A stretch of DNA of 64,000 nucleotides, taken from contig NZ_AKJN02000006.1 in the NCBI RefSeq assembly GCF_000282315.2, positions 1-64,000 of the forward strand, given 5' to 3'. The DNA comes from Pseudomonas sp. GM41(2012). GTDB lineage: Bacteria > Pseudomonadota > Gammaproteobacteria > Pseudomonadales > Pseudomonadaceae. Positions within the stretch are counted from its first letter, which is position 1. Every line of letters starts with the position of its first letter. A program made the position numbers and the translations under genes. The notes under the pieces were generated by a model. That model worked only from the letters and a program-made list of their open reading frames with translations. It was not told the DNA's origin and ran no database searches. Shown here piece by piece: positions 32,352 to 42,822 of the stretch.

Positions 32352-33743
32352 TCACACAATGCCAGTGGCGTAGAAAGTACCGATCACCACAAAAACCGCC
32401 AGGGTCTTGATCAGCGTAATACAGAAAATGTCTTTGTAGGCTTCGCGGTGGGTCAGGCCGGTGACCGCCAGCAAGGTAATCACCGCGCCGTTGTGCGGCA
32501 GGGTGTCCATGCCACCACTGGCCATCGCGGCCACCCGGTGCAGCACTTCCAGCGGAATGTTTGCCGCGTGGGCCGCAGCGATGAAGTCATTGGCCATGGC
32601 CGCCAGCGCAATGCTCATGCCGCCCGATGCAGAACCGGTGATGCCGGCCAGCAGGGTCACGGTGATCGCTTCGTTGACCAGCGGATTGGGTATGCTCTTG
32701 AGCCAGTCGGCCAGCACCAGGAAGCCCGGCAACGAGGCGATCACTGCACCGAAACCGTATTCCGATGCGGTGTTCATCGCCGCCAGCAACGAACCGCTGA
32801 CCGCACTTCTACTGCCTTCGGCCAACTTGCCGCGAATCGCCTGGAAGCCGAACACCAGCACCATGATGATGCCGACCAGCAACGCAGCTTGAACGGCCCA
32901 GATCGCCGTGAGTTTGGCGATGTCTGTGGTCACCGGCGCGGCCATGCCCGGCAGCGCCAGGCTGTGGGTCTTGCCATACCACTGTGGAATCCACTGGGTA
33001 AACAGCAGGTTCATGATGCCCACCGCCAGCAGCGGCGACAGTGCAATCCATGGGTTGGGCAGTTTGATGTCGGCAGCAGTTTCCGGTTCGTTGCGCAGCT
33101 CGGTGCCATAACCCTCACCGGCGCGCTGCGCCTTGTTGCGCTGGCGCTGCAGAAACAGCATGCCGGCGCAGACCACGAAGATTGCGCCGATCAGGCCCAG
33201 CCAGGGCGCGGCCCAGGCGGTGGTGTTGAAGAAGGTGCTGGGGATGATGTTCTGAATTTGCGGGGTGCCGGGCAGGGCGTCCATGGTGAACGAGAATGCA
33301 CCGAGGGCGATGGTCGCCGGGATGAGTCGCTTGGGAATATTGCTCTGGCGGAACATTTCAGCAGCAAACGGGTAGACCGCGAATACCACCACGAACAGCG
33401 ACACGCCGCCGTAAGTCAGCAGGGCGCAGACCAGCACGATCACCAGCATCGCCTGACGCGTGCCAAGCAGGCGAATCGCTGCGGCGACGATGGAGCGCGA
33501 AAAGCCCGACAGCTCGATCAGCTTGCCGAACACTGCACCGAGCAGGAACACCGGAAAATACAGTTTGATGAAGCCGACCATTTTCTCCATGAACACCCCG
33601 GTGAAAGCGGGGGCGACGGCGGAAGGGTCGGTGAGCAGCACGGCGCCGAGGGCGGCAATCGGGGCAAAGAGGATAACGCTGTAGCCACGGTAGGCCGCGA
33701 GCATTAGCAGCGTGAGGGCTGCCAAGGCAATGATCACACTCAT
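32352..33743 (-). CDS. GntP family permease (probable 3-hydroxybutyrate uptake)
   Basis: This 463-residue polytopic inner-membrane transporter of the gluconate:H+ symporter (GntP) family has about 12-14 hydrophobic segments, with conserved GGVSLFVVVFAVYPFA and GSASGGMSIALAAM. The location immediately upstream of hbdH, downstream of a sigma-54 promoter and beside hbcR implies 3-hydroxybutyrate as substrate. A related gene sits beside bdhA in P. aeruginosa. The start ATG follows CAGGAGACAC. Confidence 0.92.
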   Translation of the reverse strand: MSVIIALAALTLLMLAAYRGYSVILFAPIAALGAVLLTDPSAVAPAFTGVFMEKMVGFIKLYFPVFLLGAVFGKLIELSGFSRSIVAAAIRLLGTRQAMLVIVLVCALLTYGGVSLFVVVFAVYPFAAEMFRQSNIPKRLIPATIALGAFSFTMDALPGTPQIQNIIPSTFFNTTAWAAPWLGLIGAIFVVCAGMLFLQRQRNKAQRAGEGYGTELRNEPETAADIKLPNPWIALSPLLAVGIMNLLFTQWIPQWYGKTHSLALPGMAAPVTTDIAKLTAIWAVQAALLVGIIMVLVFGFQAIRGKLAEGSRSAVSGSLLAAMNTASEYGFGAVIASLPGFLVLADWLKSIPNPLVNEAITVTLLAGITGSASGGMSIALAAMANDFIAAAHAANIPLEVLHRVAAMASGGMDTLPHNGAVITLLAVTGLTHREAYKDIFCITLIKTLAVFVVIGTFYATGIV

Positions 33744-33800
33744 GGTGTGTCTCCTGGATTGTTATTTTTTTAGGGTGGATCTTGGTGGGAGAGGGCTTTA

Positions 33801-33815
33801 GCGAGTTTCGTGCCA
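33801..33815 (-). promoter_or_regulatory. Sigma-54 (-24/-12) promoter of gntP-hbdH-aacS
   Basis: The minus strand reads TGGCACGAAACTCGC, with GG and GC 10 bases apart. It lies 58 bases upstream of the gntP start and immediately downstream of a gene for a sigma-54 activator, which makes it the obvious target. Confidence 0.82.
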
Positions 33816-33877
33816 GATGGCTAACTAGTTGAAATATAAGGAAATATTTTTGGTGTTCAGTGGCGCGCTCAGATTTC

Positions 33878-33893
33878 GTCTCTGTTTTGAGAA
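33878..33893. promoter_or_regulatory. Candidate HbcR activator site (proximal)
   Basis: GTCTCTGTTTTGAGAA is an imperfect inverted repeat about 65 bases upstream of the -24/-12 element. It shares GTCTCT-N4-xGAGA with the perfect site at 34036-34051. Confidence 0.5.
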
Positions 33894-33915
33894 TATTGCT
33901 GATTGGGCGGGCGCC

Positions 33916-34006
33916 TTCGCGGGCAAGCCTTGCTCCTACAGGGGGTTATGGCAATCGCTTGATTTGTGCGCGCCGCACCTCTGTAGGAGCAAGGCTTGCC
34001 CGCGAT
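33916..34006. repeat. REP pair, GCGGGCAAGCCTTGCTCCTACA family
   Basis: Inverted arms (33916-33940 and 33982-34005) lie between the two candidate activator sites upstream of gntP, so they separate enhancer-like sequence from promoter. Confidence 0.9.
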
Positions 34007-34035
34007 GAGGCCAGTATCTACCAATAGAGATCTAT

Positions 34036-34051
34036 GTCTCTTTATAGAGAC
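34036..34051. promoter_or_regulatory. Candidate HbcR activator site (distal)
   Basis: GTCTCTTTATAGAGAC is a perfect inverted repeat (6-bp arms, 4-base centre). It overlaps the hbcR stop codon and lies about 225 bases upstream of the gntP -24/-12 promoter, a normal distance for an enhancer-binding protein. A further AGAGA-N6-TCTCT overlaps it on the left. Confidence 0.55.
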
Positions 34052-35466
34052 TCTGCAATCCCCAGCGCCACCATCTTCTTGTACAACGTCGACCGCCCCA
34101 GCCCCAACCGTGCCGCCGCTTCAACAACCTTCCCGCCGCATTGCGTGAGGGCCGCTTCAATCAACTGCCGATCAAACCGCTCCCGAGCCGCACTGAACGT
34201 CTCATGCGCAACCGGCTCAATCGTGACAGGCGCCACGCGCTCTACCGGTGTGAACGTCCCAATCGCCGCGCGGATATCCGTGGCATTCAGCATCAAGTCA
34301 TCACTGAGCAGCGCTGCGCGCTCCAGCACATTGCGCAGCTCGCGAATGTTCCCCGGCCAGGCATGTTGACCCAGCAGTTCCAGGGCTTCTCGGTTCAATT
34401 CGTGCTGACTGCGCAGCTCCTCCAGAATCGCTTCACTGAGGGCTGGCAGGTCATCGAGTCGATCACGCAGCGGCGGGACCTGGATCGGCAGCACGTTGAG
34501 GCGGTAATACAGGTCGGCGCGAAATTCGCCGCGTTTGATCGCGGCTTCCAGATCCGTGGAGGTCGCGGCAATCACCCGCACATCGCTCTGGATCACTTCG
34601 TTGGAACCCACCGGCTCGAATTCTTTCTCCTGCAGGACCCGCAGCAATTTGCTTTGCAGGGGCAACGGCATGTCGCCGATTTCATCGAGAAACAGGGTGC
34701 CGCCCTGGGCGATCTGCAACTTGCCGGCGCGGCCCTTGCGATCGGCGCCGGTAAACGCGCCGGGCGCAGTGCCGAAGAATTCCGCTTCCAGCAACGATTC
34801 GGGAATCGCCGCGCTGTTGATGCTGACGAAGGCTTTGTGCGCGCGCGGCGAAGCGCCGTGGATCGCCTGAGCCAGCAGCTCTTTGCCGGTGCCGGTTTCA
34901 CCGAGCAGCAACACCGGGGATTCCGCACTGGCACTGCGTCGGGCACGGCGCTTGACTTCGAGGCTGGCGGCGCTGGTGCCGATAAAGTGCGCGAAGTTGT
35001 ACTTGGTCTGCCGCGCCCGCAACAGCGAGCGGGTGGACGCCAGTTCTTCCTGCATGCTCATGTAGCGCTTGAGCATCGGCGAGAGGCTGCGCAATTCATC
35101 GAACAGCGCAAACCCGATGGCGCCGATCACCACGCCGGCGTCGTCATGAATCGGCAGGCGCATCACCACCAGCGGTTCTTTGGGGGTGTCCTGCATATCG
35201 AGCAGGATCGGCCGACCGGTGCGCACCACCTCGCGCAACAGACTGCCGGGGATCACACTTTCGCAGGCCTTGCCGATCGCCACTTCCGCCGATTCCAGGC
35301 CGAAGCGCCGGGCATAGCGCTCGTTCATCCAGACGATGTTCGCATCGCGGTCGACAATCACCGTGCCTTCGCTGGACTGCTCGATGATCTCGAACAACGA
35401 ACGGATGGCCAGAAGGCGAACGCGCTGGTAGTCCTTGAGGCTTTCGGTGGTGTTCATGGGCGTCAT
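34042..35466 (-). CDS. hbcR: Sigma-54-dependent activator of 3-hydroxybutyrate catabolism
   Basis: This 474-residue enhancer-binding protein has an N-terminal PAS sensor domain (EIIEQSSEGTVIVDRDANIV, residues about 25-140). A AAA+ domain follows, with Walker A GETGTGKE, the sigma-54 contact loop GAFTGA, Walker B GGTLFLDEIGDMPL and the R-finger region, and then a C-terminal Fis-type HTH (AARLGLGRSTLYKKMVALGI). It is immediately upstream of gntP-hbdH-aacS with a matching promoter, as for HbcR (PA2005) of P. aeruginosa. ATG 35466 is used; the ATG at 35457 is equally possible. Its own promoter region contains a REP pair. Confidence 0.93.
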   Translation of the reverse strand: MTPMNTTESLKDYQRVRLLAIRSLFEIIEQSSEGTVIVDRDANIVWMNERYARRFGLESAEVAIGKACESVIPGSLLREVVRTGRPILLDMQDTPKEPLVVMRLPIHDDAGVVIGAIGFALFDELRSLSPMLKRYMSMQEELASTRSLLRARQTKYNFAHFIGTSAASLEVKRRARRSASAESPVLLLGETGTGKELLAQAIHGASPRAHKAFVSINSAAIPESLLEAEFFGTAPGAFTGADRKGRAGKLQIAQGGTLFLDEIGDMPLPLQSKLLRVLQEKEFEPVGSNEVIQSDVRVIAATSTDLEAAIKRGEFRADLYYRLNVLPIQVPPLRDRLDDLPALSEAILEELRSQHELNREALELLGQHAWPGNIRELRNVLERAALLSDDLMLNATDIRAAIGTFTPVERVAPVTIEPVAHETFSAARERFDRQLIEAALTQCGGKVVEAAARLGLGRSTLYKKMVALGIAESL

Positions 35467-35497
35467 GTCCAAAATGTGTAGTGTCGGTGCGGGCCTA

Positions 35498-35563
35498 ATC
35501 GCGAGCAGGCTCGCTCCCACATTGGATTGCATTTCAAACTGTGGGAGTGAGCCTGCTCGCGAT
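35498..35563. repeat. REP pair, GCGAGCAGGCTCGCTCCCACA family
   Basis: Inverted arms (35498-35521 and 35540-35563) lie between the yejF-type gene's stop and the hbcR start, in the leader of hbcR or the tail of the transporter operon. Confidence 0.9.
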
Positions 35564-35585
35564 GGCCGCGCCGCGGTTTCAAGTC

Positions 35586-37160
<1,575 letters not shown>

Positions 37161-37174
37161 ATCAACAGTCCGCG

Positions 37175-38197
37175 TCATGACCTGGGATCAAAGGCATCTC
37201 GCAATGCCTCCCCGATAAACACCAGTAAAGAAAGAATCAGCGCCAGGGTGAAAAACGCCGTCAATCCCAGCCACGGCGCTTGCAGGTTCTGCTTGCCCTG
37301 ACCGATCAACTCGCCCAGCGATGCGCTGCCGGCCGGCATGCCGAAACCGAGGAAGTCCAACGCCGTGAGGGTGGAGATCGCACCGGTCAGAATGAACGGC
37401 AGATAACTCAGGGTCGCGTTCATTGCGTTGGGCAGGATGTGCCGGACGATAACCTTGCGGTCAGTCAGGCCCAGCGCACGGGCGGCTTTGACGTATTCCA
37501 GGTTGCGTCCGCGCAGAAACTCGGCGCGCACCACGTCCACCAGGGCCAACCAGGAAAACAGCGCCATGATCCCCAGCAGCCACCAGAAATTAGGCTCGAC
37601 GAACCCCGACAGGATGATCAGCAGGTACAGCACCGGCAGTCCCGACCAAACCTCCAGCAACCGTTGACCGATCAGGTCGACCCAGCCGCCGTAATAGCCT
37701 TGCAGGGCGCCGGCAGCGATGCCGATCAGTGCGCTGACAAAGGTCAGCATCAAGGCAAACAGGATTGACACCCGAGCACCGAAAATCACTCGGGCCAACA
37801 CGTCCCGCGCCTGATCGTCGGTGCCCAGCCAGTTGACCTTCGTCGGAGGGCTGGGCGCCGGTTGATTGAGGTCATAGTTCGGCGTGTCGTCGCTGAAGGG
37901 GATTGGCGGGAACAGCATCCAGCCACCGTCCTTTTGAATCAGCTTCTGCACATAATCGCTGCGGTAGTCCGCCTGGAACGGCAGCTGCCCGCCAAACTCC
38001 TGCTCGGTATGACGCTTCAGGGCCGGGAAGTAGAGCGAGTCCTGGTAGCTGACGATTAGTGGTTTGTCGTTGGCGATCAGCTCACCACCGAGGGTCAAGA
38101 GGAACAGGCCGACAAACAGCCACAGCGACCACCAGCCGCGACGGTTTTTCTTGAAACGCTCAAAACGACGACGACCTAACGGCGAGAGCTTGAACAT
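37175..38197 (-). CDS. yejE: Peptide ABC transporter permease (YejE/NppC-like)
   Basis: This 340-residue permease has an N-terminal helix, a roughly 100-residue periplasmic loop (YQDSLYFPALKRHTEQEFGG region) and five further helices with the EAA loop YVKAARALGLTDRKVIVRHILPN. The large loop is diagnostic of YejE versus DppC. It overlaps yejB by one base (TGATG), showing coupling. Confidence 0.95.
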   Translation of the reverse strand: MFKLSPLGRRRFERFKKNRRGWWSLWLFVGLFLLTLGGELIANDKPLIVSYQDSLYFPALKRHTEQEFGGQLPFQADYRSDYVQKLIQKDGGWMLFPPIPFSDDTPNYDLNQPAPSPPTKVNWLGTDDQARDVLARVIFGARVSILFALMLTFVSALIGIAAGALQGYYGGWVDLIGQRLLEVWSGLPVLYLLIILSGFVEPNFWWLLGIMALFSWLALVDVVRAEFLRGRNLEYVKAARALGLTDRKVIVRHILPNAMNATLSYLPFILTGAISTLTALDFLGFGMPAGSASLGELIGQGKQNLQAPWLGLTAFFTLALILSLLVFIGEALRDAFDPRS

Positions 38198-39258
38198 CAG
38201 GCGTTCCTCCCGGCGAAGTCGATACGCGGGTCGACGAGGGTGTAGCAGAGGTCGCCGACCAGTTTTATCAAGAGACCGAACAGCGTGAAGATGAACAGCG
38301 AACCGAACACCACCGGATAGTCCCGTGAAACTGCGGCTTCGTAGCTCATGCGACCCAGGCCGTCGAGAGAGAAAATCACTTCGATCAGCAGCGAGCCGGC
38401 GAAAAATACGCTGATGAACGCCTGGGGAATCCCCGAGACCACCAGCAACATGGCATTGCGAAACACGTGACCGTAAAGCACTCGGCGTTCGCTCAGACCC
38501 TTGGCGCGGGCGGTGACCACGTACTGGCGCGTGATTTCATTGAGGAAGGAGTTTTTGGTCAGAATGGTCAGCGTGGCGAACCCGCCGATCACCAGCGCCG
38601 TCACCGGCAATACCAGGTGCCAGAAGTAATCGGCGATTTTGCCCACGGTCGACAGCGATTCGAAGTTGTCCGAGACCAGCCCGCGCACCGGGAACCAGTT
38701 CAGCGAGGTACCGCCGGCGAAGACCACGATCAGGAACATCGCGAACAGGAACGCCGGCATGGCGTAGCCGATGACGATCGCGGTGCTGCTCCAGATATCG
38801 AAATGGCTGCCGTGGTGCACGGCCTTGCGGATGCCCAAAGGGATCGACACCAGGTAGGTGATCAGCGTTGCCCAGAGCCCGAGGGAAATGGTCACCGGCA
38901 TTTTTTCCAGGATCAGGTCGGTGACGGTTGCGCCGCGGAAAAAGCTCTTGCCGAAGTCCAGGCGCGCATAACTGGTGAGCATCAGCCACAGGCGTTCGTG
39001 CGCTGGTTTGTCGAAGCCGTACTGCTTTTCGATGTCCTTGATCAGTTGCGGGTCGAGGCCTCGACTGGATCGGGAGGTGCCGGACATGCGTTCGCTGGAA
39101 CCGCCGCCGACACTCGCACCGCCGATGCCTTGCAAGTGCGCGATGGCCTGTTCCACCGGGCCGCCCGGCGCGGCCTGGACGATGATGAAGTTGACCAGAA
39201 GAATGATCACCAGCGTCGGAATGATCAGCAGCAGACGCCGCAGTATGTAAGCCCACAT
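38197..39258 (-). CDS. yejB: Peptide ABC transporter permease (YejB/NppB-like)
   Basis: This 353-residue permease starts with [20 protein letters not shown], as in DppB-type proteins, with a periplasmic loop that includes the insertion [19 protein letters not shown]. The EAA loop [22 protein letters not shown] is clear. It overlaps yejA by one base (TGATG). Confidence 0.95.
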   Translation of the reverse strand: MWAYILRRLLLIIPTLVIILLVNFIIVQAAPGGPVEQAIAHLQGIGGASVGGGSSERMSGTSRSSRGLDPQLIKDIEKQYGFDKPAHERLWLMLTSYARLDFGKSFFRGATVTDLILEKMPVTISLGLWATLITYLVSIPLGIRKAVHHGSHFDIWSSTAIVIGYAMPAFLFAMFLIVVFAGGTSLNWFPVRGLVSDNFESLSTVGKIADYFWHLVLPVTALVIGGFATLTILTKNSFLNEITRQYVVTARAKGLSERRVLYGHVFRNAMLLVVSGIPQAFISVFFAGSLLIEVIFSLDGLGRMSYEAAVSRDYPVVFGSLFIFTLFGLLIKLVGDLCYTLVDPRIDFAGRNA

Positions 39259-41126
39259 CAGTGCGGCCCTCCGGGTTTGCCACGGCTGATTTGCTCAGCG
39301 GTCATCTGTTGGTTGGTCAGCGGCGTGGTGCTGATTTCCCACCAGCTCTCGATGGCTTCGTCATTGCTCGCTTGCTCGTTGGGCCTGCCGAAACGATTCC
39401 ACCACACGGTGGAGCTGCCCGGTGGGTAATAGTTGGGAATCCAGTAGTAGTTCCATTGCAGCACCCGGTCCAGCGCGTGGGCGTAGTGCAGCATTTCGGG
39501 TTGGGTGGTGGCGCGAATCAGTCCGGCGATCAGTGTGTCGACCGCCGGATTTTTCAACACCATGTAGTTATTGGCGCCAGGGTCGTTGGCCGAGACCGAG
39601 CCGAAGTAATTGAGCAGTTCACCGCCGGGCGACGTCGTGACCGGGTAGCCGGTGACGATCATGTCGTAGTCGCGGCTCATCAGGCGATTCACGTATTGGG
39701 ACGAGTCGATGCGGCGGATGTTCATGTCGATGCCGATCTGTTTCAGGGTGCGCTTATAAGGCAGCAGCAATCGGTCCATGCCGTTCTGGCTGACCAGGAA
39801 AGTGAAACTCAATGACTGGCCTTCGGCGTTGACCAGTTGATCGCCATCGGGTTCCCAGTCGGCCTGTTTGAGCAAATCGAGTGCCTGCAACTGTTTGTCG
39901 CGTATCACGCCACTGCCATCGGTTTTCGGTGCCTGGAAAACCTGGGTGAACACCTCGTCGGGGATCTGCCCGCGCAGCGGTTCGAGAATTGCCAGTTCGC
40001 CGGCGTCCGGCAGCTGTCGGGCGGCGAGGTCGGTGTTGGAAAAGAAACTCTGCTGGCGGATGTACATGTCGCGCATCATCTGCCGGTTGCTCCACTCGAA
40101 ATCCCAGAGCATGACCAGCGCCTGACGCACTCGACGGTCCTGGAACAGCGGGTTTTGCAGATTGAACACAAAACCCTGAGCCGGTTGCGGGGCTTGGGTT
40201 GCCAGATGCGCCTTTTGCAAGCGCCCGTCGCTGAGGGCCGGGCCGTCGTAGCCGATGGAGAAAGCGGTGGCGGAGAATTCTCGGTTGTAGTCGTAGGCAC
40301 CGCCGCGCAGAACCTGGCGCGCGACGTCGGTATCGCCGAAGTACTCGATGCTGAATCGATCGAAATTGTAGAGGCCGCGGCTGACCGGTAAATCCTTGCC
40401 CCACCAATCGGCGTTGCGCTCGAAGGTGATGCTGCGACCGGAGTCGACCTTGCCTACCCTGTAGGGACCGCTGCCCAACGGTGGCTCGTAACCGCCGCCA
40501 TTGGCGAAGTCGCGAGTCTTCCACCAATGCTCGGGAAACACCGGCAAGGTCGCGATATCGAGGGGCAGGGTACGGTTTTCATTGCTTTTAAAGTCGAACC
40601 GAACCGTCAGAGGTGATTCCACTTCGACGCCTTTGACGTCGGCAAATTGAGTGCGATAACGCAGGCTGCCCTGGGTCATCAACAGGTCGAAGGTGTAGCG
40701 CACGTCTTCGGCCGTGATCGGTTTGCCGTCGGCGAAACGGGCCTTGGGGTTCAGGTAGAAGCGCAGAAACAAACCGTCGTCCGAGCGCTCCATCATCGAA
40801 GCCACCAAGCCGTACACGGTGTAAGGCTCGTCCAGCGAACGCTGGGCGAGGGGCGAGTAAAGCAGGCCGTCGACCTGCGTGACGCCAATGCCTTTATCGA
40901 TGTAGGGCAACATATGATCGAAATGACCGATTTCGACGGCCGAGCGGCGCATCGTGCCACCCTTGGGGGCTTGCGGGTTTGTGTAGGCAAAATGACTAAA
41001 GCCGGCAGGATACTTCGCCGGTTCACCGTACACGGTCAACGCATGTTGCGGTGCTGCAGTCACGCCGGTGACGCTCAATAACAGAGCCACGGCCGTGAAC
41101 AATAAAGTAGGGAACGCCAGTCGCAT
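39258..41126 (-). CDS. yejA: Peptide ABC transporter substrate-binding protein (YejA/NppA-like)
   Basis: This 622-residue cluster C (SBP_bac_5) binding protein has a signal peptide [20 protein letters not shown] cleaved near TAA. Family sequence includes [26 protein letters not shown] elements, [21 protein letters not shown] and [16 protein letters not shown]. The ATG at 41126 gives the signal peptide directly. In E. coli YejABEF imports microcin C and peptides; P. aeruginosa NppA1A2BCD imports peptidyl-nucleoside antibiotics with two binding proteins. Only one binding protein is present here; the gene upstream is a parvulin after a terminator. Confidence 0.94.
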   Translation of the reverse strand: MRLAFPTLLFTAVALLLSVTGVTAAPQHALTVYGEPAKYPAGFSHFAYTNPQAPKGGTMRRSAVEIGHFDHMLPYIDKGIGVTQVDGLLYSPLAQRSLDEPYTVYGLVASMMERSDDGLFLRFYLNPKARFADGKPITAEDVRYTFDLLMTQGSLRYRTQFADVKGVEVESPLTVRFDFKSNENRTLPLDIATLPVFPEHWWKTRDFANGGGYEPPLGSGPYRVGKVDSGRSITFERNADWWGKDLPVSRGLYNFDRFSIEYFGDTDVARQVLRGGAYDYNREFSATAFSIGYDGPALSDGRLQKAHLATQAPQPAQGFVFNLQNPLFQDRRVRQALVMLWDFEWSNRQMMRDMYIRQQSFFSNTDLAARQLPDAGELAILEPLRGQIPDEVFTQVFQAPKTDGSGVIRDKQLQALDLLKQADWEPDGDQLVNAEGQSLSFTFLVSQNGMDRLLLPYKRTLKQIGIDMNIRRIDSSQYVNRLMSRDYDMIVTGYPVTTSPGGELLNYFGSVSANDPGANNYMVLKNPAVDTLIAGLIRATTQPEMLHYAHALDRVLQWNYYWIPNYYPPGSSTVWWNRFGRPNEQASNDEAIESWWEISTTPLTNQQMTAEQISRGKPGGPH

Positions 41127-41209
41127 TGTCAGCCTTAGAGCCGGGTGGTCAATAACCGCAATTTGTACGCTAGCGGCGCGTCCCTCGCCACCCGTATCAC
41201 GTATCCGAA

Positions 41210-41239
41210 ACAAAACGGCCCACCAAAAGGCGGGCCGTT
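41210..41239 (-). terminator. Rho-independent terminator after the parvulin gene
   Basis: Minus strand AACGGCCCGCC-TTTT-GGTGGGCCGTT is followed by TTGTTT. It separates the parvulin transcript from the yejA operon. Confidence 0.88.
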
Positions 41240-41261
41240 GAGCAGAAAACTTTAGGCTTGA

Positions 41262-41543
41262 TCAGTCCTGACGGCTGGTCACTTCCAGCAGGTGGTAACC
41301 GAACTGGGTCTTGACCGGGCCTTGCACCACGTTGATCGGTGCGCTGAAGACCACGGTGTCGAATTCCTTGACCATCTGGCCTGGACCGAACGAACCCAGA
41401 TCACCGCCCTGGCGGCTGGACGGGCAAGTGGAGTTGGCTTTGGCGACTTCGGCGAAATCAGCGCCGCCTTCGATTTGGGCTTTCAATTCGTTGCACTTGG
41501 CTTCGCTGGCAACGAGGATGTGACGGGCAGTGGCTTTAGCCAT
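41262..41543 (-). CDS. Parvulin-type peptidylprolyl isomerase (short, PpiC-like)
   Basis: This 93-residue single-domain parvulin has ATARHILVASEAKCNELK, STCPSSRQGGDLGSFGPG and FGYHLLEVTSRQD. It is a paralogue of the 91-residue protein at 25359-25634 (about half the residues identical by eye). It is cytoplasmic and monocistronic, with its own terminator at 41210-41239 and an AGGAG ribosome site. Confidence 0.95.
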   Translation of the reverse strand: MAKATARHILVASEAKCNELKAQIEGGADFAEVAKANSTCPSSRQGGDLGSFGPGQMVKEFDTVVFSAPINVVQGPVKTQFGYHLLEVTSRQD

Positions 41544-41651
41544 GGTGAAATACTCCTTTCAATGTTCAGTAAAGTGCGGAGCCTACCGGATTCAGTGGTC
41601 TATTTCTTCTCAAAGTTCCGTACAGATTATGCAGGCCGATACGGTTTTCCT

Positions 41652-42533
41652 TTATAGGCCGGCATTTCTCAGGCGCTCCGCATGCTGCACATACAGGGCA
41701 ATCGGGTCGATGCCCTTGCGCAACGGACCGGCGGTCTGGCTGAGGCTGTCCAGATGATCCAGCGGGTAGTCGGACCGGATGACTTTGCCCAAATGGGAGC
41801 TGTAGCGGCCAACCAGGCCATCGTTCTGTTCGGGTTCGGTGGTGAAGTAGTGGGAAAAGGCGCGGAGGAACCCGTGCAGCGGATTCAGGGCATCAAGCCC
41901 TTTGTCGAGGAGGTCGCCCTGCAGGGTGCCGCTCCAGGAGTAATAGCGTACGCCGTCGACCAGTTCGCGACCCTTGCCCCCCCAGGTTTTCGGCAAACCC
42001 TGTGGGTATTTGTCGTTGAACGCGCCTACGCCTTCGGTGGTCAGGGCATTCAGCGCGGCAACGGCGTTCTGCGGCAGGTGACGGTGGCCGCTGAGCAACG
42101 ATAGAAAGTCTGCAAACAACGTTGCAACCGTCGAGGCGACGTGTTCCGGCAGGCGCCCGGGCGTTAGCGCCTTGCGCAAGAAGTCGGCCAGTTCCGAGCC
42201 GTGATTCGGTCCGCTGACGGAGGTCACCGAGGCGATTGCCTGCGGCGCTGTCGCCGCCGCAAAACGTGCGGCGAGTGCGCCTTGGCTGTGGCCGATCAGG
42301 TTGACTTTATTTGCACCGGTTCCTTCCAGTACCCGTTCGATCTGCGCCAGGAGTTGGTCGCCGCGGACCTCATTGCTATGGGTAGCCGACAGGTGCGGGA
42401 TAAACACTCTTGCGCCTGCATTCCTGAGTGCCTGCTTGACGTCATGAAAGAGTTCGACCTTGCCGATGCGGTCGAAGCCGAAGAGCCCGTGGACCAACAG
42501 GATCGGATACTGAGTAGTTGCATTCCGTAGCAT
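41652..42533 (-). CDS. Lipase/esterase of the Pseudomonas (family I) lipase type
   Basis: This 293-residue alpha/beta hydrolase opens with YPILLVHGLFGFD, the oxyanion-hole region of true Pseudomonas lipases, and has the nucleophile elbow GHSQG (Ser83). A Ca2+-site/catalytic Asp region is NDGLVGRYSSHLGKVI, and the catalytic His is likely in YPLDHLDSL. Unlike secreted LipA it has no signal peptide, and no foldase (Lif) gene is adjacent. It may be cytoplasmic, or leave the cell by another route; there are no RTX repeats for a type I system either. Confidence 0.9.
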   Translation of the reverse strand: MLRNATTQYPILLVHGLFGFDRIGKVELFHDVKQALRNAGARVFIPHLSATHSNEVRGDQLLAQIERVLEGTGANKVNLIGHSQGALAARFAAATAPQAIASVTSVSGPNHGSELADFLRKALTPGRLPEHVASTVATLFADFLSLLSGHRHLPQNAVAALNALTTEGVGAFNDKYPQGLPKTWGGKGRELVDGVRYYSWSGTLQGDLLDKGLDALNPLHGFLRAFSHYFTTEPEQNDGLVGRYSSHLGKVIRSDYPLDHLDSLSQTAGPLRKGIDPIALYVQHAERLRNAGL

Positions 42534-42782
42534 GTTCTTTCCCTTTTTCGCAGTGGTTCAGAGGTGTGTTGATGGGCTCACTCTAAAGCACGCCTGCTGT
42601 TCGGCGTTGCATGAAAAAGCCGCTGTAACCTGATGAAAACGGAATAGAAAATGTACGAAAGTTCGAAAGTAGATGAGGTCTTGTTCGGAATATTTGGACA
42701 TCTTTTGATCTGTAACAGAGCGCTTTACTGCGATGGCCTACTTCGCGAACACCCTTTACCTGTGAGTCGTGTCTCAATTCCG

Positions 42783-42811
42783 ACGTCCAGTCCTCGATAG
42801 GAGGACTGGAC
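42783..42811. terminator. Perfect hairpin after the DAHP synthase gene
   Basis: CGTCCAGTCCTC and its complement form a 12-bp stem with a 5-base loop, 12 bases past the stop of the minus-strand gene. There is no T run, so it may be an mRNA-stabilising hairpin or an attenuated terminator. The rest of 42534-42782 holds no gene I can support. Confidence 0.5.
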
Positions 42812-42822
42812 GAGAGTGTGGC

